DNA of 64,000 nt from Betaproteobacteria bacterium (GCA_004297625.1 SCTY01000028.1:196848-260847), one strand, 5' to 3'; positions 1-8,598 are shown, numbered from the stretch's first letter. The notes: generated from the letters alone by a model not told the origin. Translations and numbers: made by a program.

Positions 1-1203
1 GTCGTGCGCGAAGAAAGCGAAGAAGGGTACCTTGATGCCGGAATGGTGGAACACGCCAGCGGAGGCGAAGACAAGCACCAGCCAGATGAACGTGTAGCCC
101 TGCTCCGCCGCAGACACCAGCACCATCGACTTGCTGACGAAGGCACTGAACAGCGGAAATGCCGATATCGATGCCGCGCCAACCATGCAGAGGCCGGCCG
201 TCAAGGGCATCGACTTGTACAGCCCGCCGAGCTCCGTGCCCTTCACGGTCCCGGCGCGCAGCAGCACCGCCCCCATCGACATGAAGAGCAGCGCCTTGTA
301 CAGGATGTGCGCGAACGCGTGGGCCACCGCGCCGTTGAGACCCATGTCGGTTCCCAGGCCGATGCCCACGACCATGAAGCCGAGCTGGTTGTTGAGGCTG
401 TAAGCGAGCACCCTGCGCAGGTCGTTCTCGATCACCGCGTAGAAGATGGGGAAGGCCGTCATCGCGGCACCGATCCAGATGAGCATCTCGGTGCCCGCGA
501 AGCCGCGCGCAAGCGCGTAGATGCTCAGCTTGGTGGTGAAGGCGGAGAGCACCACCGTGCCGGTCGCGCTCGCCTCCGGGTAAGCGTCCTGCAGCCAGTT
601 GTGCAGCAGCGGAAAGGCGCACTTGATGCCGAAAGCGAGGAACAGCAGCGCACCGCCAGGCGAACCCAGCCCCACGTGCTCGAAGGCGAGCGATCCGGCT
701 TCGGCATAGCGCAGCGCGGCGCCGGCGGCGAGCAGCATTCCGGAGCCGAGTTGCACGGCCATATAGCGCATCCCGGCGCCATAGGCGCGCGCGCTCCCGC
801 CTGCCCAAACTATAAGCGCCGAGGCCACGGCCGAGAGCTCCCAGTAGATGAAGAGCGTCAGGAAGTCGCCTGCGAACACGGCCGCGAGCGCGGTCCCGGC
901 GTAGACGAGCGCCGCCGGCGGCTCGATGCCTTCGCGCACGCGCCACGCGTAGATGGCGTTGAGAAACGCGGCGATCGTGAAGATGTAGCCGAACGCGAGG
1001 CTCAGGCGGTCGGTCCGGACGAGCTGCAAGGTAAACCCGAAAGCGTCTTTTTCAAGAACGTACCCCGGGCCGATCCACAGAAGCTGCGCAAAAGCGAGCA
1101 GCGGGGCGGCGGCCGCGACCGGCGACCGCGCGGCGCGGGGCAGCAGCGGTAAGGCGAGCCCGGCCGCCACGAGAATGAGCCCGGCCGGAAGCTCAGCGAT
1201 CAT
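1..1203 (-). CDS. MrpD/NuoL-type proton-conducting antiporter subunit (third copy), C-terminus cut by window edge
   Basis: An integral membrane ion-pump subunit of the MrpD/NuoL/HyfB family; 401 codons are visible and the gene runs off the left edge. I read it from the ATG at 1203-1201. Family marks are a glutamate in the channel helix (about residue 122, in IYWELSAVA), a lysine/histidine stretch reading GIKCAFPLLHNWL, and the motif SGIKVPFFAFFAHD typical of antiporter D subunits. It overlaps the 3' end of the upstream 83-residue membrane protein by 11 bases, so it belongs to the same operon. It should translocate protons (or exchange H+ for Na+) in the cytoplasmic membrane as part of a multi-subunit Mrp complex. 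Which of the three D-like copies plays the MrpA role cannot be told from sequence alone. Confidence 0.85.
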   Translation of the reverse strand, partial: MIAELPAGLILVAAGLALPLLPRAARSPVAAAAPLLAFAQLLWIGPGYVLEKDAFGFTLQLVRTDRLSLAFGYIFTIAAFLNAIYAWRVREGIEPPAALVYAGTALAAVFAGDFLTLFIYWELSAVASALIVWAGGSARAYGAGMRYMAVQLGSGMLLAAGAALRYAEAGSLAFEHVGLGSPGGALLFLAFGIKCAFPLLHNWLQDAYPEASATGTVVLSAFTTKLSIYALARGFAGTEMLIWIGAAMTAFPIFYAVIENDLRRVLAYSLNNQLGFMVVGIGLGTDMGLNGAVAHAFAHILYKALLFMSMGAVLLRAGTVKGTELGGLYKSMPLTAGLCMVGAASISAFPLFSAFVSKSMVLVSAAEQGYTFIWLVLVFASAGVFHHSGIKVPFFAFFAHD

Positions 1204-1444
1204 AGTAGTCCTCGGGCCGCATCACTGCGCGCCTCAGGAGCTTTGCGGCCAGCACCAGCGCCACGCAGGCGACAAAGCCGTAGACCCCGTAAAAGCCGAA
1301 CCCGCCGTCGAACCCCGCCTCCGCGTGCCGGTGCACGACAAGATCGGCGAGCACGAGGAGCACGCCGACGATCCACAGGCCGCGGTAGAGCTTCGCGACG
1401 TTTTCCGGACGATCGAGCCAGTAGCGCCCTTCGTCTTGACTCAT
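1193..1444 (-). CDS. small two-helix membrane protein of the antiporter operon
   Basis: An 83-residue protein starting MSQDEGRYWLDRPENVAKLY. The first 20 residues are polar; two hydrophobic segments follow (about residues 23-37 and 52-70), then a basic, acidic tail (MRPEDYYDR). It lies between two MrpD-like genes, overlapping the upstream one by 4 bases and the downstream one by 11, so it is translationally coupled to the ion-pump subunits. I do not recognise a named family. An accessory or assembly subunit of the antiporter is an inference from position only. Confidence 0.75.
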   Translation of the reverse strand: MSQDEGRYWLDRPENVAKLYRGLWIVGVLLVLADLVVHRHAEAGFDGGFGFYGVYGFVACVALVLAAKLLRRAVMRPEDYYDR

Positions 1445-2922
1445 GGAGAAATTCCTGCTGGAGGAATTCCTGCGACGGAGCGGGCGAGCCCCAGGGGCAC
1501 GCCAACGGCAAAGGGCAGCGCGAGCGTCGCCGCGGCGGTAAAGACGAGCGCGGCCACTATGGGCCAGGGCGCTTCGCCGTGCGCCGGTTCTCCGCCGGGC
1601 GCCTCCCGCAGGAACGCGGCGTGCACGATGGGCAGGAAGTACGCGGCGTTGAGCACCGTGCTCACCGTAAGCACCGCGATCGCGAGCCAGTGGCCGGCGC
1701 TCGCAGCGCCCTGGAAGAGGAGCCACTTGCTGAGGAACCCGGCCGCGGGCGGAATGCCGATCAGCGAAGCGGCGCCAACCGCGAACGCACCCATCGTCCA
1801 GGGCATGCGCCTGCCGATACCGTCGAGCTGGCTTACTTGCGTCTTTCCCGCGGCGGTGTAGATCGCGCCGGCGGCGAAGAACAGCGTGATCTTGCCGAGC
1901 GCATGCGCCGCGATGTGGAGCGCGGCGGCCGCCACCGACAGCGGCGTCAGCAGCGCCGCGGCGAGCACGACATAGGAAAGCTGGCTCACCGTCGAGTAGG
2001 CGAGCCGGCGCTTCAGGTTGTCCGAGCGCAGCGCGACGATCGAGGCGGCGATGATGGTGAAGCCGGCGATCGCCGGAAGCCAGTCCGCCGCGCCCGAGCC
2101 GGCAAGAGCGTCCACGCCGAACACGTACACGATGACCTTCACCACCGCGAATACGCCGGCCTTGACTACCGCGACAGCGTGCAGCAGCGCCGACACTGGC
2201 GTCGGCGCGACCATCGCGGCGGGCAGCCAGCGGTGGACCGGCATCAGCGCCGCCTTGCCGATGCCGAACATATAAAGGGCGAGCAGCGCCGCGAGCGCCC
2301 CGCGGGAAAGACCCGCGTCGCGCAGGATCCCGCCGGGCGTGAACTCCAGCGTTCCGGCGAAGGCCCAGGTGGCGATGACGGCCGGAAGCAGCAACCCGAT
2401 CGAGGTGCCGAGCAGTATGCCGAGATACACGCGCCCGCCGGAGCGCGCCTCGGCGTCGCCGTGGTGCGTGACAAGCGGCCAGGTGACGAGCGTCAGTGCC
2501 TCGTAAAAGAGGAACATGGTGAGCAGGTTCGCCGCGAGCGCGATGCCCATCGTGGCGGCGAGCGCGAGCGCGAAGCAGGCGTAGAAGCGGGTCTGGTTCC
2601 GCTCCTTGTTGCCCCGCATGTAGCCGATCGAATAGATCGAGTTCACGATCCAAAGGCCCGAGGCGACCAGCGCGAAGAGCATCCCGAGGGGCTCGGCGCG
2701 GAAGGCGATCGCTATGCCGGGCAGAAGGTCCCAGGCGATGAGCTCGGGCCGGGCGCCGGCGAGCACCGCCGGCAGAAGCGCGAGCACCGCGGCGAAGAGG
2801 GCCGCCGCGGCTGCCAGCGTGAGCGTTTCGCGCGCATCCGGCCAGCGGCCGGCGAGCGCGACCAGGCCGGCGCCGGTTGCGGGCACGGCGAGCGCCGCCG
2901 CGATGAGCTGGGAGTCCGTCAT
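1441..2922 (-). CDS. mrpD: MrpD-type cation/proton antiporter subunit (second copy)
   Basis: A 493-residue multi-pass membrane protein (about 14 helices) of the MrpD/NuoL family. The charged residues of the proton channel are present: E141 in LFYEALTLV, K223 in IGKAALMPVH, H230 and K254 in AVVKAGVFAVVK, plus a later lysine in ALGKITLFF. It overlaps the upstream MrpD copy by 4 bases and the downstream small membrane gene by 4. Its role is ion translocation in a Mrp complex in the cytoplasmic membrane. Three MrpD-like genes in one operon is more than the canonical MrpA-G set, so one probably replaces the N-terminal half of MrpA. The length fits the family. Confidence 0.9.
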   Translation of the reverse strand: MTDSQLIAAALAVPATGAGLVALAGRWPDARETLTLAAAAALFAAVLALLPAVLAGARPELIAWDLLPGIAIAFRAEPLGMLFALVASGLWIVNSIYSIGYMRGNKERNQTRFYACFALALAATMGIALAANLLTMFLFYEALTLVTWPLVTHHGDAEARSGGRVYLGILLGTSIGLLLPAVIATWAFAGTLEFTPGGILRDAGLSRGALAALLALYMFGIGKAALMPVHRWLPAAMVAPTPVSALLHAVAVVKAGVFAVVKVIVYVFGVDALAGSGAADWLPAIAGFTIIAASIVALRSDNLKRRLAYSTVSQLSYVVLAAALLTPLSVAAAALHIAAHALGKITLFFAAGAIYTAAGKTQVSQLDGIGRRMPWTMGAFAVGAASLIGIPPAAGFLSKWLLFQGAASAGHWLAIAVLTVSTVLNAAYFLPIVHAAFLREAPGGEPAHGEAPWPIVAALVFTAAATLALPFAVGVPLGLARSVAGIPPAGISP

Positions 2923-4391
2923 TGCAGAAGAAGCGCCGCGGCGCGGGCTGCGCCCTGGACGGAGTACGACGTGTCGAAGCCGAACCAGACGCTCGCGGCG
3001 ACGAGAATCCAGGCGGGAACGAGCATGGCGGCGGGCGCTTCGCCGGCGCGCGGCGTCGCGCCGCCAAGCGGCGCGAGATAAGCGGCTTCGACGAAGCGCC
3101 AGATGTACGCCACCGCGATAAGGGACGTGGCGACAATGAACGCCGCGAGCCACCAGCGCCCGGCCTCGATGGCGCCGAGCACCAGATACCACTTGCTCAC
3201 GAAGCCGGCGGTTCCCGGCGTGCCGATCAGCGACAGGCCGGCGATCACGATGCCCAGCGAGGTGAGCGGCATCGTTCTTGCCAGCCCCTGCAGGCGGTCG
3301 AATCCGGCGTGTCCGGCGCGCAGCGCGACTCCGCCGACCAGAAGGAACAGCGCCCCCTTCGTGATGCCGTGGTTGAAAAGATGCACGACCGCCGCCGTCA
3401 GCCCTTCGCGGGAAGCCATGCTGATGCCGAGGGTGATGTAGCCGATCTGCGCGATGCTCGAGTAGGCGAGCAGGCGCTTCAGATCGGCCTGCCAGAGCGC
3501 GACGAGCGAGGCGGTCACGATTGCGACGACCGAAAGCGCGAGCAGGATCTGGGACATCGGCAGCTCCTCGAGCACGATGCGCGTGCCGAAGACGCCGAAA
3601 TAGAAGCGCAGCAGGACGTACACGGAAACCTTGGTCCCGGTCGCAGCGAGGAACGCCGTCACCGCCGAAGGCGCATAGGTGTACGCGTTCGGCAGCCACA
3701 GGTGCAGCGGGAAGAGCGCCAGCTTGAGGGACACGCCGACGGTGATGAAAGCGAGCGCCGCAAGGACCGGCCGCGTGCTGGAGATATCGGACAGGCGCGC
3801 TGCCATGTCGGCCATGTTGAGCGTGCCCGTCATCAGGTAGAGCAGCCCGATGCCGATCACATAGAAGGTCGCGCCGATGGTGCCGAGGACGAGGTACTGG
3901 TAGGCGCTGAGGAGCGCCCGCCGGTCGCGTCCCAGCGCGATGAGCACATAGCTCGAGAGCGACGCGATTTCCATGAACACGAACAGGTTGAAGGCGTCGC
4001 CGGTCGCGGTCATGCCGAGAAGGCCCGCGACGCAAAGGCAGTACAGGGCGTAGAAGAGATAAAGCCGCTCGCGCTCGAGCTCGGCGCTGGCGCTCGCCCA
4101 GGCGAAAGGCGCGACGACCGTCGCCACGCCGGAGACGAGCACCAGGACGAAGGCGGAAAGCACATCCACGCGGTACTCGATGCCCCAAGGCGGCGGCCAG
4201 CTGCCGAGCGCGTACGACACCGCCCCGCCCGAGGTCACCTGCACGGCAAGCGCCAGCGCGGCAACGAAGGAAAATCCGCAGGCAGCGGTCGCGACCATCC
4301 AGGCCGGCAGCGCGCGCCGCGCGAGCAGCGCGACGGGCGCCGCGACGAGCGGCGCGACGACGACCAGCGCGGGGAGCTGCTCCGCGCTCAT
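2919..4391 (-). CDS. mrpD: MrpD-type cation/proton antiporter subunit (first copy)
   Basis: A 490-residue multi-pass membrane protein of the MrpD family. E141 lies in FVFMEIASLSSY, a signature of true MrpD; K223 is in VSLKLALFPLHLWLP, H230 follows, K254 is in TGTKVSVYVLL, and a further lysine is in GITKGALFLL. These form the proton path seen in the complex I antiporter-like subunits NuoL/M/N. It overlaps mrpC upstream and the second MrpD copy downstream by 4 bases each. Of the three copies this one looks closest to canonical MrpD and directly follows mrpC, as in standard Mrp operons. Confidence 0.92.
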   Translation of the reverse strand: MSAEQLPALVVVAPLVAAPVALLARRALPAWMVATAACGFSFVAALALAVQVTSGGAVSYALGSWPPPWGIEYRVDVLSAFVLVLVSGVATVVAPFAWASASAELERERLYLFYALYCLCVAGLLGMTATGDAFNLFVFMEIASLSSYVLIALGRDRRALLSAYQYLVLGTIGATFYVIGIGLLYLMTGTLNMADMAARLSDISSTRPVLAALAFITVGVSLKLALFPLHLWLPNAYTYAPSAVTAFLAATGTKVSVYVLLRFYFGVFGTRIVLEELPMSQILLALSVVAIVTASLVALWQADLKRLLAYSSIAQIGYITLGISMASREGLTAAVVHLFNHGITKGALFLLVGGVALRAGHAGFDRLQGLARTMPLTSLGIVIAGLSLIGTPGTAGFVSKWYLVLGAIEAGRWWLAAFIVATSLIAVAYIWRFVEAAYLAPLGGATPRAGEAPAAMLVPAWILVAASVWFGFDTSYSVQGAARAAALLLQ

Positions 4392-4768
4392 CGGCTTTCC
4401 GCGGGGCGGCGCTCGGCGGCGCGATCGGCGGCGAGTATTTCATCCTCCTCGATCGATCCGTACGCCTCGCGGATGCGCACCACGATGGCGAGCCCGAGGG
4501 CGAGGGTCGCCACGCCGACCACGATCGCCGTGAGGATGAGGACATGCGGCAGCGGATTGCTGTAGAGCCGGAAGCCCTCGGCGAGAATCGGCGGCGTGCC
4601 GCCGATCAGCTTTCCGGGAGCGATATAGAGCAGGTAGACCGAGGTCTGGAAGATCGAAAGCCCGATCAGCTTCTTCACCAGATTACCGCGCGCGATCACG
4701 ATGTAGAGTCCCGCCACCATGAGCAGCACGGTGATCCAGTAGCTGTAGTGGCTTGCCGCCGCGGTCAT
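4388..4768 (-). CDS. mrpC: Mrp antiporter subunit C (NuoK-like)
   Basis: A 126-residue protein with three predicted membrane helices, resembling MrpC/MnhC and the complex I subunit NuoK. The stretch LIGLSIFQTSVYLL and a loop with GGTPPI are family features. It overlaps mrpB upstream and mrpD downstream by 4 bases each. It acts as a structural, ion-path subunit of the membrane antiporter. The acidic C-terminal tail (about residues 100-126) is soluble. Confidence 0.92.
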   Translation of the reverse strand: MTAAASHYSYWITVLLMVAGLYIVIARGNLVKKLIGLSIFQTSVYLLYIAPGKLIGGTPPILAEGFRLYSNPLPHVLILTAIVVGVATLALGLAIVVRIREAYGSIEEDEILAADRAAERRPAESR

Positions 4769-5193
4769 TCGTCGAAGCGGTGGCCGCGGCCGGCGAAGAG
4801 GTAGAAGATCTCGAGCATCACCGCGGAGACCGTCAGCGCCACACCGACTTCGACCCAGAAGATGCCGCGGTGCTGGCCGCTCACCGGGTCGCGGCCGAGA
4901 ACGAAGTAGTCGAGGTAGTTGCCGCCGAGCGCGATACCGGCGAGCCCGACGCCGCCGTAGAGGAGCACGCCGGCGCCGAGCAGCGTCTCCACCAGCCGCT
5001 CGGGCACGAGCCGGCGCGCCGCCGGCAGGCCGAAGATGAGCGCGTACAAAATGATCGCTGCGGCGCCGATCACGCCCGCCTGGAACCCGCCGCCCGGGCT
5101 GAAATCACCGTGGAACTGCACGTACAGCGCGAACAGCAGCATGAACGGGATCAGCATCTTGGCGACCACGCGCAGCACGATCAGGCGCTTCAT
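4765..5193 (-). CDS. mrpB: Mrp antiporter subunit B (MnhB domain)
   Basis: A 142-residue, four-helix protein of the MnhB family. The motif FHGDFSPGGGFQAG near residues 27-40 is diagnostic. I chose the ATG at 5193, which overlaps the stop of the upstream DUF4040 gene by 4 bases; longer readings upstream are the wrong frame of that gene. It is a structural subunit of the Mrp complex. In canonical operons this domain is separate from, or fused behind, MrpA; here it directly follows the detached MrpA C-terminal piece. Confidence 0.92.
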   Translation of the reverse strand: MKRLIVLRVVAKMLIPFMLLFALYVQFHGDFSPGGGFQAGVIGAAAIILYALIFGLPAARRLVPERLVETLLGAGVLLYGGVGLAGIALGGNYLDYFVLGRDPVSGQHRGIFWVEVGVALTVSAVMLEIFYLFAGRGHRFDE

Positions 5194-5732
5194 TGCCCGC
5201 GCCCCGGCTTCTTGCGCCGCCCAATGCGCCGCAGCAGCGCAATGACGCCCACCCCCGCGGTGAACACCACGGTCGTTTCGCCCAGCGTGTCGTAGCCGCG
5301 GTAGCTCGCGAGCACCGCGGTCACCACGTTCGGCACGCCGGTCTCGGCGAGCGCGGCGCTGAGGTAGCGCGGCACCACGTGCGTGTGGATCGGCGCCTGC
5401 GGGTCGGAAAAGGCCGGCAGCCCGAGCGTGCCGTAGGCGAGAGCGCCGGCGATGACGAGCGCGACCGCGAGCGGGAGCCACGGCCGCGCGAGCGGCTTGG
5501 CCTCGCCGCCGCCGCAGAGGTAGAGCGCGCCGAGCAGCAGCACGGTCGAGATGCCGGCGCCTACCGACGCCTCGGTCATCGCCACGTCGACTGCATCGAG
5601 CGCGACCAGAACGGTGGCCATGAGGAAGCTGTAGATGCCGCCAAGGACCACGACCGAGAACAGGTTGCGCTGCACCGCCACCGCGACGGCGACCGCCGCC
5701 ATGAGGGTGAGGAGGACGGCGATGATCAGCAC
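5190..5732 (-). CDS. detached MrpA C-terminal module (DUF4040 plus MbhE-like)
   Basis: A 180-residue membrane protein. Residues 1-70 match the DUF4040 domain, with E54 in the conserved MTEASVGAG segment; residues about 100-170 resemble the MbhE-like domain, with the typical SYRGYDTLGET stretch. In canonical Mrp systems both domains form the C-terminal part of the large MrpA subunit. Here they are a separate gene, so MrpA is split as in archaeal Mbh/Mbx-type and some bacterial group-2 Mrp operons. It overlaps mrpG by 7 bases upstream and mrpB by 4 downstream. Confidence 0.85.
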   Translation of the reverse strand: MLIIAVLLTLMAAVAVAVAVQRNLFSVVVLGGIYSFLMATVLVALDAVDVAMTEASVGAGISTVLLLGALYLCGGGEAKPLARPWLPLAVALVIAGALAYGTLGLPAFSDPQAPIHTHVVPRYLSAALAETGVPNVVTAVLASYRGYDTLGETTVVFTAGVGVIALLRRIGRRKKPGRGQ

Positions 5733-6058
5733 TTCGATGGCGCGTTCTCCTCCTCTTTGGCGGCCAGCGGCTCGAGACCGCGCCCCAGCGCGGCCTGGGC
5801 GAGCGCGTGCGTCGCGGTCGGGCTGGTGAAGAAAATCAGCAGCCCGATCACCAGGAGCTTGACGGCGGCAAGCGAGAAGCCCGCCTGGAACACGAGCCCG
5901 GCGAGGATGAGCCCTGCCCCGAGCGTGTCGATGACCCCTGCCGCGTGCATGCGCGTGTAGAAATCGGGCATGCGTATCAGGCCGACGCCGCCGACAATGC
6001 AGAACAGGCCGCCCGCCGAAAGCAGGATCCAGCTCGCCGCATCGGCCAACGCGCTCAT
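5726..6058 (-). CDS. mrpG: Mrp antiporter subunit G
   Basis: A 110-residue protein with three membrane helices. The MrpG/PhaG signature is clear: GLIRMPDFYTRMHAAGVIDTLG (residues about 26-47). A hydrophilic tail of about 25 residues follows. It overlaps mrpF by 4 bases and the DUF4040 gene by 7. It is a small structural subunit of the Mrp complex in the cytoplasmic membrane. Confidence 0.93.
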   Translation of the reverse strand: MSALADAASWILLSAGGLFCIVGGVGLIRMPDFYTRMHAAGVIDTLGAGLILAGLVFQAGFSLAAVKLLVIGLLIFFTSPTATHALAQAALGRGLEPLAAKEEENAPSKC

Positions 6059-6312
6059 TCGCCGAGATCCCCGTAGCGGAAGAACTTGAGCACCGCGATG
6101 GTCCCGACCACGTTCAGCACGCCGTAGACGATCGCGAGATCGAGAAACTCGGGCCGCTCGACGACGAAGCCGATCGTCGCAAGCAGCAGCACGGCGAGGG
6201 TGCCCACGGTATTCCCCGCGAGCACGCGGTCGAATACCGTAGGGCCGAGCACCGCGCGCACCAGCGCGAGCACGAGCGTCGCGAGTACCGCCACGGCGGC
6301 AGCGCCGAACAT
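6055..6312 (-). CDS. mrpF: Mrp antiporter subunit F
   Basis: An 85-residue, three-helix protein of the MrpF/PhaF family; the segment LGPTVFDRVLAGNT and the ending FLDLAIVYGVLNVVGT are diagnostic. The start is the ATG at 6312, sharing one base with the mrpE stop; the longer open frame upstream is out of register with mrpE. It is a small membrane subunit of the antiporter. Confidence 0.92.
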   Translation of the reverse strand: MFGAAAVAVLATLVLALVRAVLGPTVFDRVLAGNTVGTLAVLLLATIGFVVERPEFLDLAIVYGVLNVVGTIAVLKFFRYGDLGE

Positions 6313-6782
6313 CAGGGCGTTCCCTCCAGCCGCGTCACGCGCCTGTCCATCTCGCTGTGCGCAAGCCCGGCCGCCGCCTCGCGGGTGAGCGCGTGAACCA
6401 GGAATTCGCCGCGGTCGGCCTCGACGGTGACGGTCCCGGGCGTCAGGGTGATCGAGTTGGCGTGAATGACGAGTCCCAGCGTGCTGGTCTGCGACGGCCT
6501 GAAGCGCGCCAGCGACGGGCTGATCGGCAGCCGCGGATCGAGGATGACGCGCGAAACCTGCCATCCGGATTTCGCGATTTCCTTCACGAGCCACGGCCAG
6601 TACGCAGCCGCGGCAAGCGTGAGGTGCAGCGGATGGCGGTCCTGGCCGGCGGCTTCCATACGCCGGGCGAGCGCCGCGACGCCGACCGCCGCGCCGAGCC
6701 CGGCCGCGAGCAGGAAAGGCGTGAACATGCCGGAGAGCACGAGCCAGAACAGGTACAGCGCGGCGACGAGGGACAGGCGCAC
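6312..6782 (-). CDS. mrpE: Mrp antiporter subunit E
   Basis: A 156-residue protein: two to three N-terminal helices, then a soluble domain with the MrpE signature (VIHANSITLTPGTVTVE) and a charged end. I prefer the GTG at 6782, reading VRLSLVAALYLFW, because it gives the usual family length and begins 2 bases after the stop of the small upstream gene. An in-frame ATG 42 bases further up would add a very polar leader and lie inside that gene. It is the peripheral MrpE subunit of the cation/proton antiporter. Confidence 0.88.
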   Translation of the reverse strand: MRLSLVAALYLFWLVLSGMFTPFLLAAGLGAAVGVAALARRMEAAGQDRHPLHLTLAAAAYWPWLVKEIAKSGWQVSRVILDPRLPISPSLARFRPSQTSTLGLVIHANSITLTPGTVTVEADRGEFLVHALTREAAAGLAHSEMDRRVTRLEGTP

Positions 6783-6784
6783 GG

Positions 6785-6949
6785 CTATTTCTCGTCTCTC
6801 TCGTTCTCGGTGAAATACGCCCATAGGCCGATCACCGCGATGACGAAGGGCAGCAGCAGGAGGAACACGAAGCCGCGGTCGAGCTCGGCCAACCATTGCG
6901 CCCACGCGTCGAGGTCGAAGATCGCGGCGAGGCGCTCGAGGAAGGACAT
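6785..6949 (-). CDS. 54-residue single-helix protein heading the antiporter operon
   Basis: A short gene read by hand: it starts with MSFLERLAAIFDLDAWAQWL, has one strong hydrophobic helix (about residues 27-45, ending IGLWAYF) and stops with a charged tail, TENERDEK. It ends 2 bases before the GTG of mrpE and is the first gene of the minus-strand Mrp operon. I know no named family for it. Its position suggests an accessory or regulatory membrane peptide of the antiporter, which is inference. The frame does not fit mrpE, so it is not an extension of that gene. Confidence 0.6.
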   Translation of the reverse strand: MSFLERLAAIFDLDAWAQWLAELDRGFVFLLLLPFVIAVIGLWAYFTENERDEK

Positions 6950-7023
6950 GCGCGGTAGACTATTCGCGCAATCCTGGCGCGGGTAGGCGCGAAAATACGT
7001 ACGTGTTCTTACTTACTGCGAAA

Positions 7024-8598
7024 ATGAAAGCGCCCATTTCCCCGGTCCGATTCCTTCGCGATGCCGCGGTGTTCGCGCCGTGCTACATCGCGCTCGACTG
7101 GGCGAGCTATATCGACCCCGTCGGCCCGTTCAACATCACGCCATGGAACCCGCAGCCGGCGCTCGCCATCGTGTGGATGTTCCTCGGCGGCCTGCAGCAC
7201 ACGCCGGTGGTGCTCGCGACGATCTTCATCGCCGACGTGCTGGTGCGCGATGCGCCGGGCGGCTACTTGATCGCCGCCGTCACTTCGACGATTCTCGGCG
7301 TGGGATACGCAACGATCGCGTGGTTGCTGCGGCAATTCCTCGGCCAGGCGGGGCTGCGCTCGTCGCGGCAGCTCACCGTGTTCTGCGCGGTCGTGCTGGG
7401 CGGGACGGCGCTCGTCGGGGGCGCCTTCATCGGCGCGCTGCGCGGCGCAGGGGTATTCGACGAGGTCTCGATCCCCGCGGCGTGGCTGCGCTTCTGGATC
7501 GGCGACGCCGTCGGGATCCTGGTCACGGCGCCGCTGCTCCTCGCCGTTGCCGACTCCGAGCAGCGCAGGGGATTGTTCGCGCTCGCGCGCCGGCTCGAGA
7601 CCGCGCTGCAGGTCGCCGTGCTGGTCGCCACCATGTGGCTCATCTTCGAGGGCCTTGGCGGCGATCCGCGCGAGCACTTCTACGTTCTTTTTCTGCCGCT
7701 CATCTGGATTGCGGTGGTGGGCGGCATGAACGGTGCAATTGTCGCTACTGCGCTTGTCCAGCTCGGCGTGGTGGCCGGGCTGCGCAGCGAGGCGGCCCCG
7801 GAATTCCCCGTGCTCGAGATACAGGCGCTGGTGGCGGCGCTCACGCTCACCGGCCTGTACCTGGGCAGCATGGTGGACGAGCGCGGTCGCGCGGTGGAAA
7901 GCCTGAAGGAAAGCCTGCGTCTCGCCGCGGCCGGCGAGATGGCCGGCGCCATCGCGCACGAAGTCAACCAGCCGCTGACGGCGCTCGCGAACTACGGCGA
8001 GTCCGCGCTGGTGGTGCTTGGCGCCGGCGGCGCACGCACGCAGCTGGCGACGATCATCGAAAAGATGCTGCGCGAGGCGAGCCGGGCGGCGGAGGTCGTA
8101 CGCCGGCTGCGCGAGCTGTTTCGAACCGGAACCACGCATCTCGAGGCGGTGAATGCCGACGAGCTCGCCCGATCGGTGCAGCGCATCGCGCACCAGCTGA
8201 TTGGCGCACGCGCCATCCGGCTGCAGCTGCGCCATGACGGCGAGCTGCCGCCGCTGTACATCGATCGGCTGCAGGTGGAGCTCGTGCTGCGCAATCTCAT
8301 CGCCAACGCGGTCGAAGCGCTTTCGACGCGGCTCGGCCCGGACGCCGCCATCGACGTGCACATCCTGCGCGAGGGCGACGATCGGGTGCGGATCGTCGTC
8401 GGCGACAGCGGTCCCGGCCTTGCCGCCTCAACCCGCAGGCGGCTGTTCGAGCCCTTCTTCTCCGGCAAGCCGACCGGCATGGGGCTCGGACTCGCCGTGA
8501 GCCGCACCATCGCCGAGGCGCACGGCGGCTCGCTGGAGGCGGCCCCGGGCCCGCGCGCCGAATTCCACCTCGTTCTGCCATGCACAAAGACGATCTGA
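7024..8598 (+). CDS. MASE1-domain sensor histidine kinase
   Basis: A membrane-bound sensor kinase of 524 residues from the ATG at 7024 (a GTG at 7003 would add 7 residues). Residues about 10-285 form a multi-helix MASE1 sensor region. The dimerisation/phosphoacceptor box follows with H312 in GAIAHEVNQPLTA, then the ATP-binding domain: N box around LRNLIANAVEAL, G1 box DSGPGL, F box LFEPFFSGKPTG and G2 box MGLGLAVS. It overlaps the FixJ-type regulator by 19 bases, so they form a two-component pair. It is transcribed away from the Mrp operon with about 75 bases between. The signal is unknown. Confidence 0.88.
   Translation: MKAPISPVRFLRDAAVFAPCYIALDWASYIDPVGPFNITPWNPQPALAIVWMFLGGLQHTPVVLATIFIADVLVRDAPGGYLIAAVTSTILGVGYATIAWLLRQFLGQAGLRSSRQLTVFCAVVLGGTALVGGAFIGALRGAGVFDEVSIPAAWLRFWIGDAVGILVTAPLLLAVADSEQRRGLFALARRLETALQVAVLVATMWLIFEGLGGDPREHFYVLFLPLIWIAVVGGMNGAIVATALVQLGVVAGLRSEAAPEFPVLEIQALVAALTLTGLYLGSMVDERGRAVESLKESLRLAAAGEMAGAIAHEVNQPLTALANYGESALVVLGAGGARTQLATIIEKMLREASRAAEVVRRLRELFRTGTTHLEAVNADELARSVQRIAHQLIGARAIRLQLRHDGELPPLYIDRLQVELVLRNLIANAVEALSTRLGPDAAIDVHILREGDDRVRIVVGDSGPGLAASTRRRLFEPFFSGKPTGMGLGLAVSRTIAEAHGGSLEAAPGPRAEFHLVLPCTKTI

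Noticed and set aside
1243..4565. Long plus-strand open frames (over 500 codons) opposite the antiporter genes
   Set aside because: Their translations are Arg/Gly/Asp-rich with no hydrophobic or domain pattern; they are antisense shadows caused by high GC third positions.
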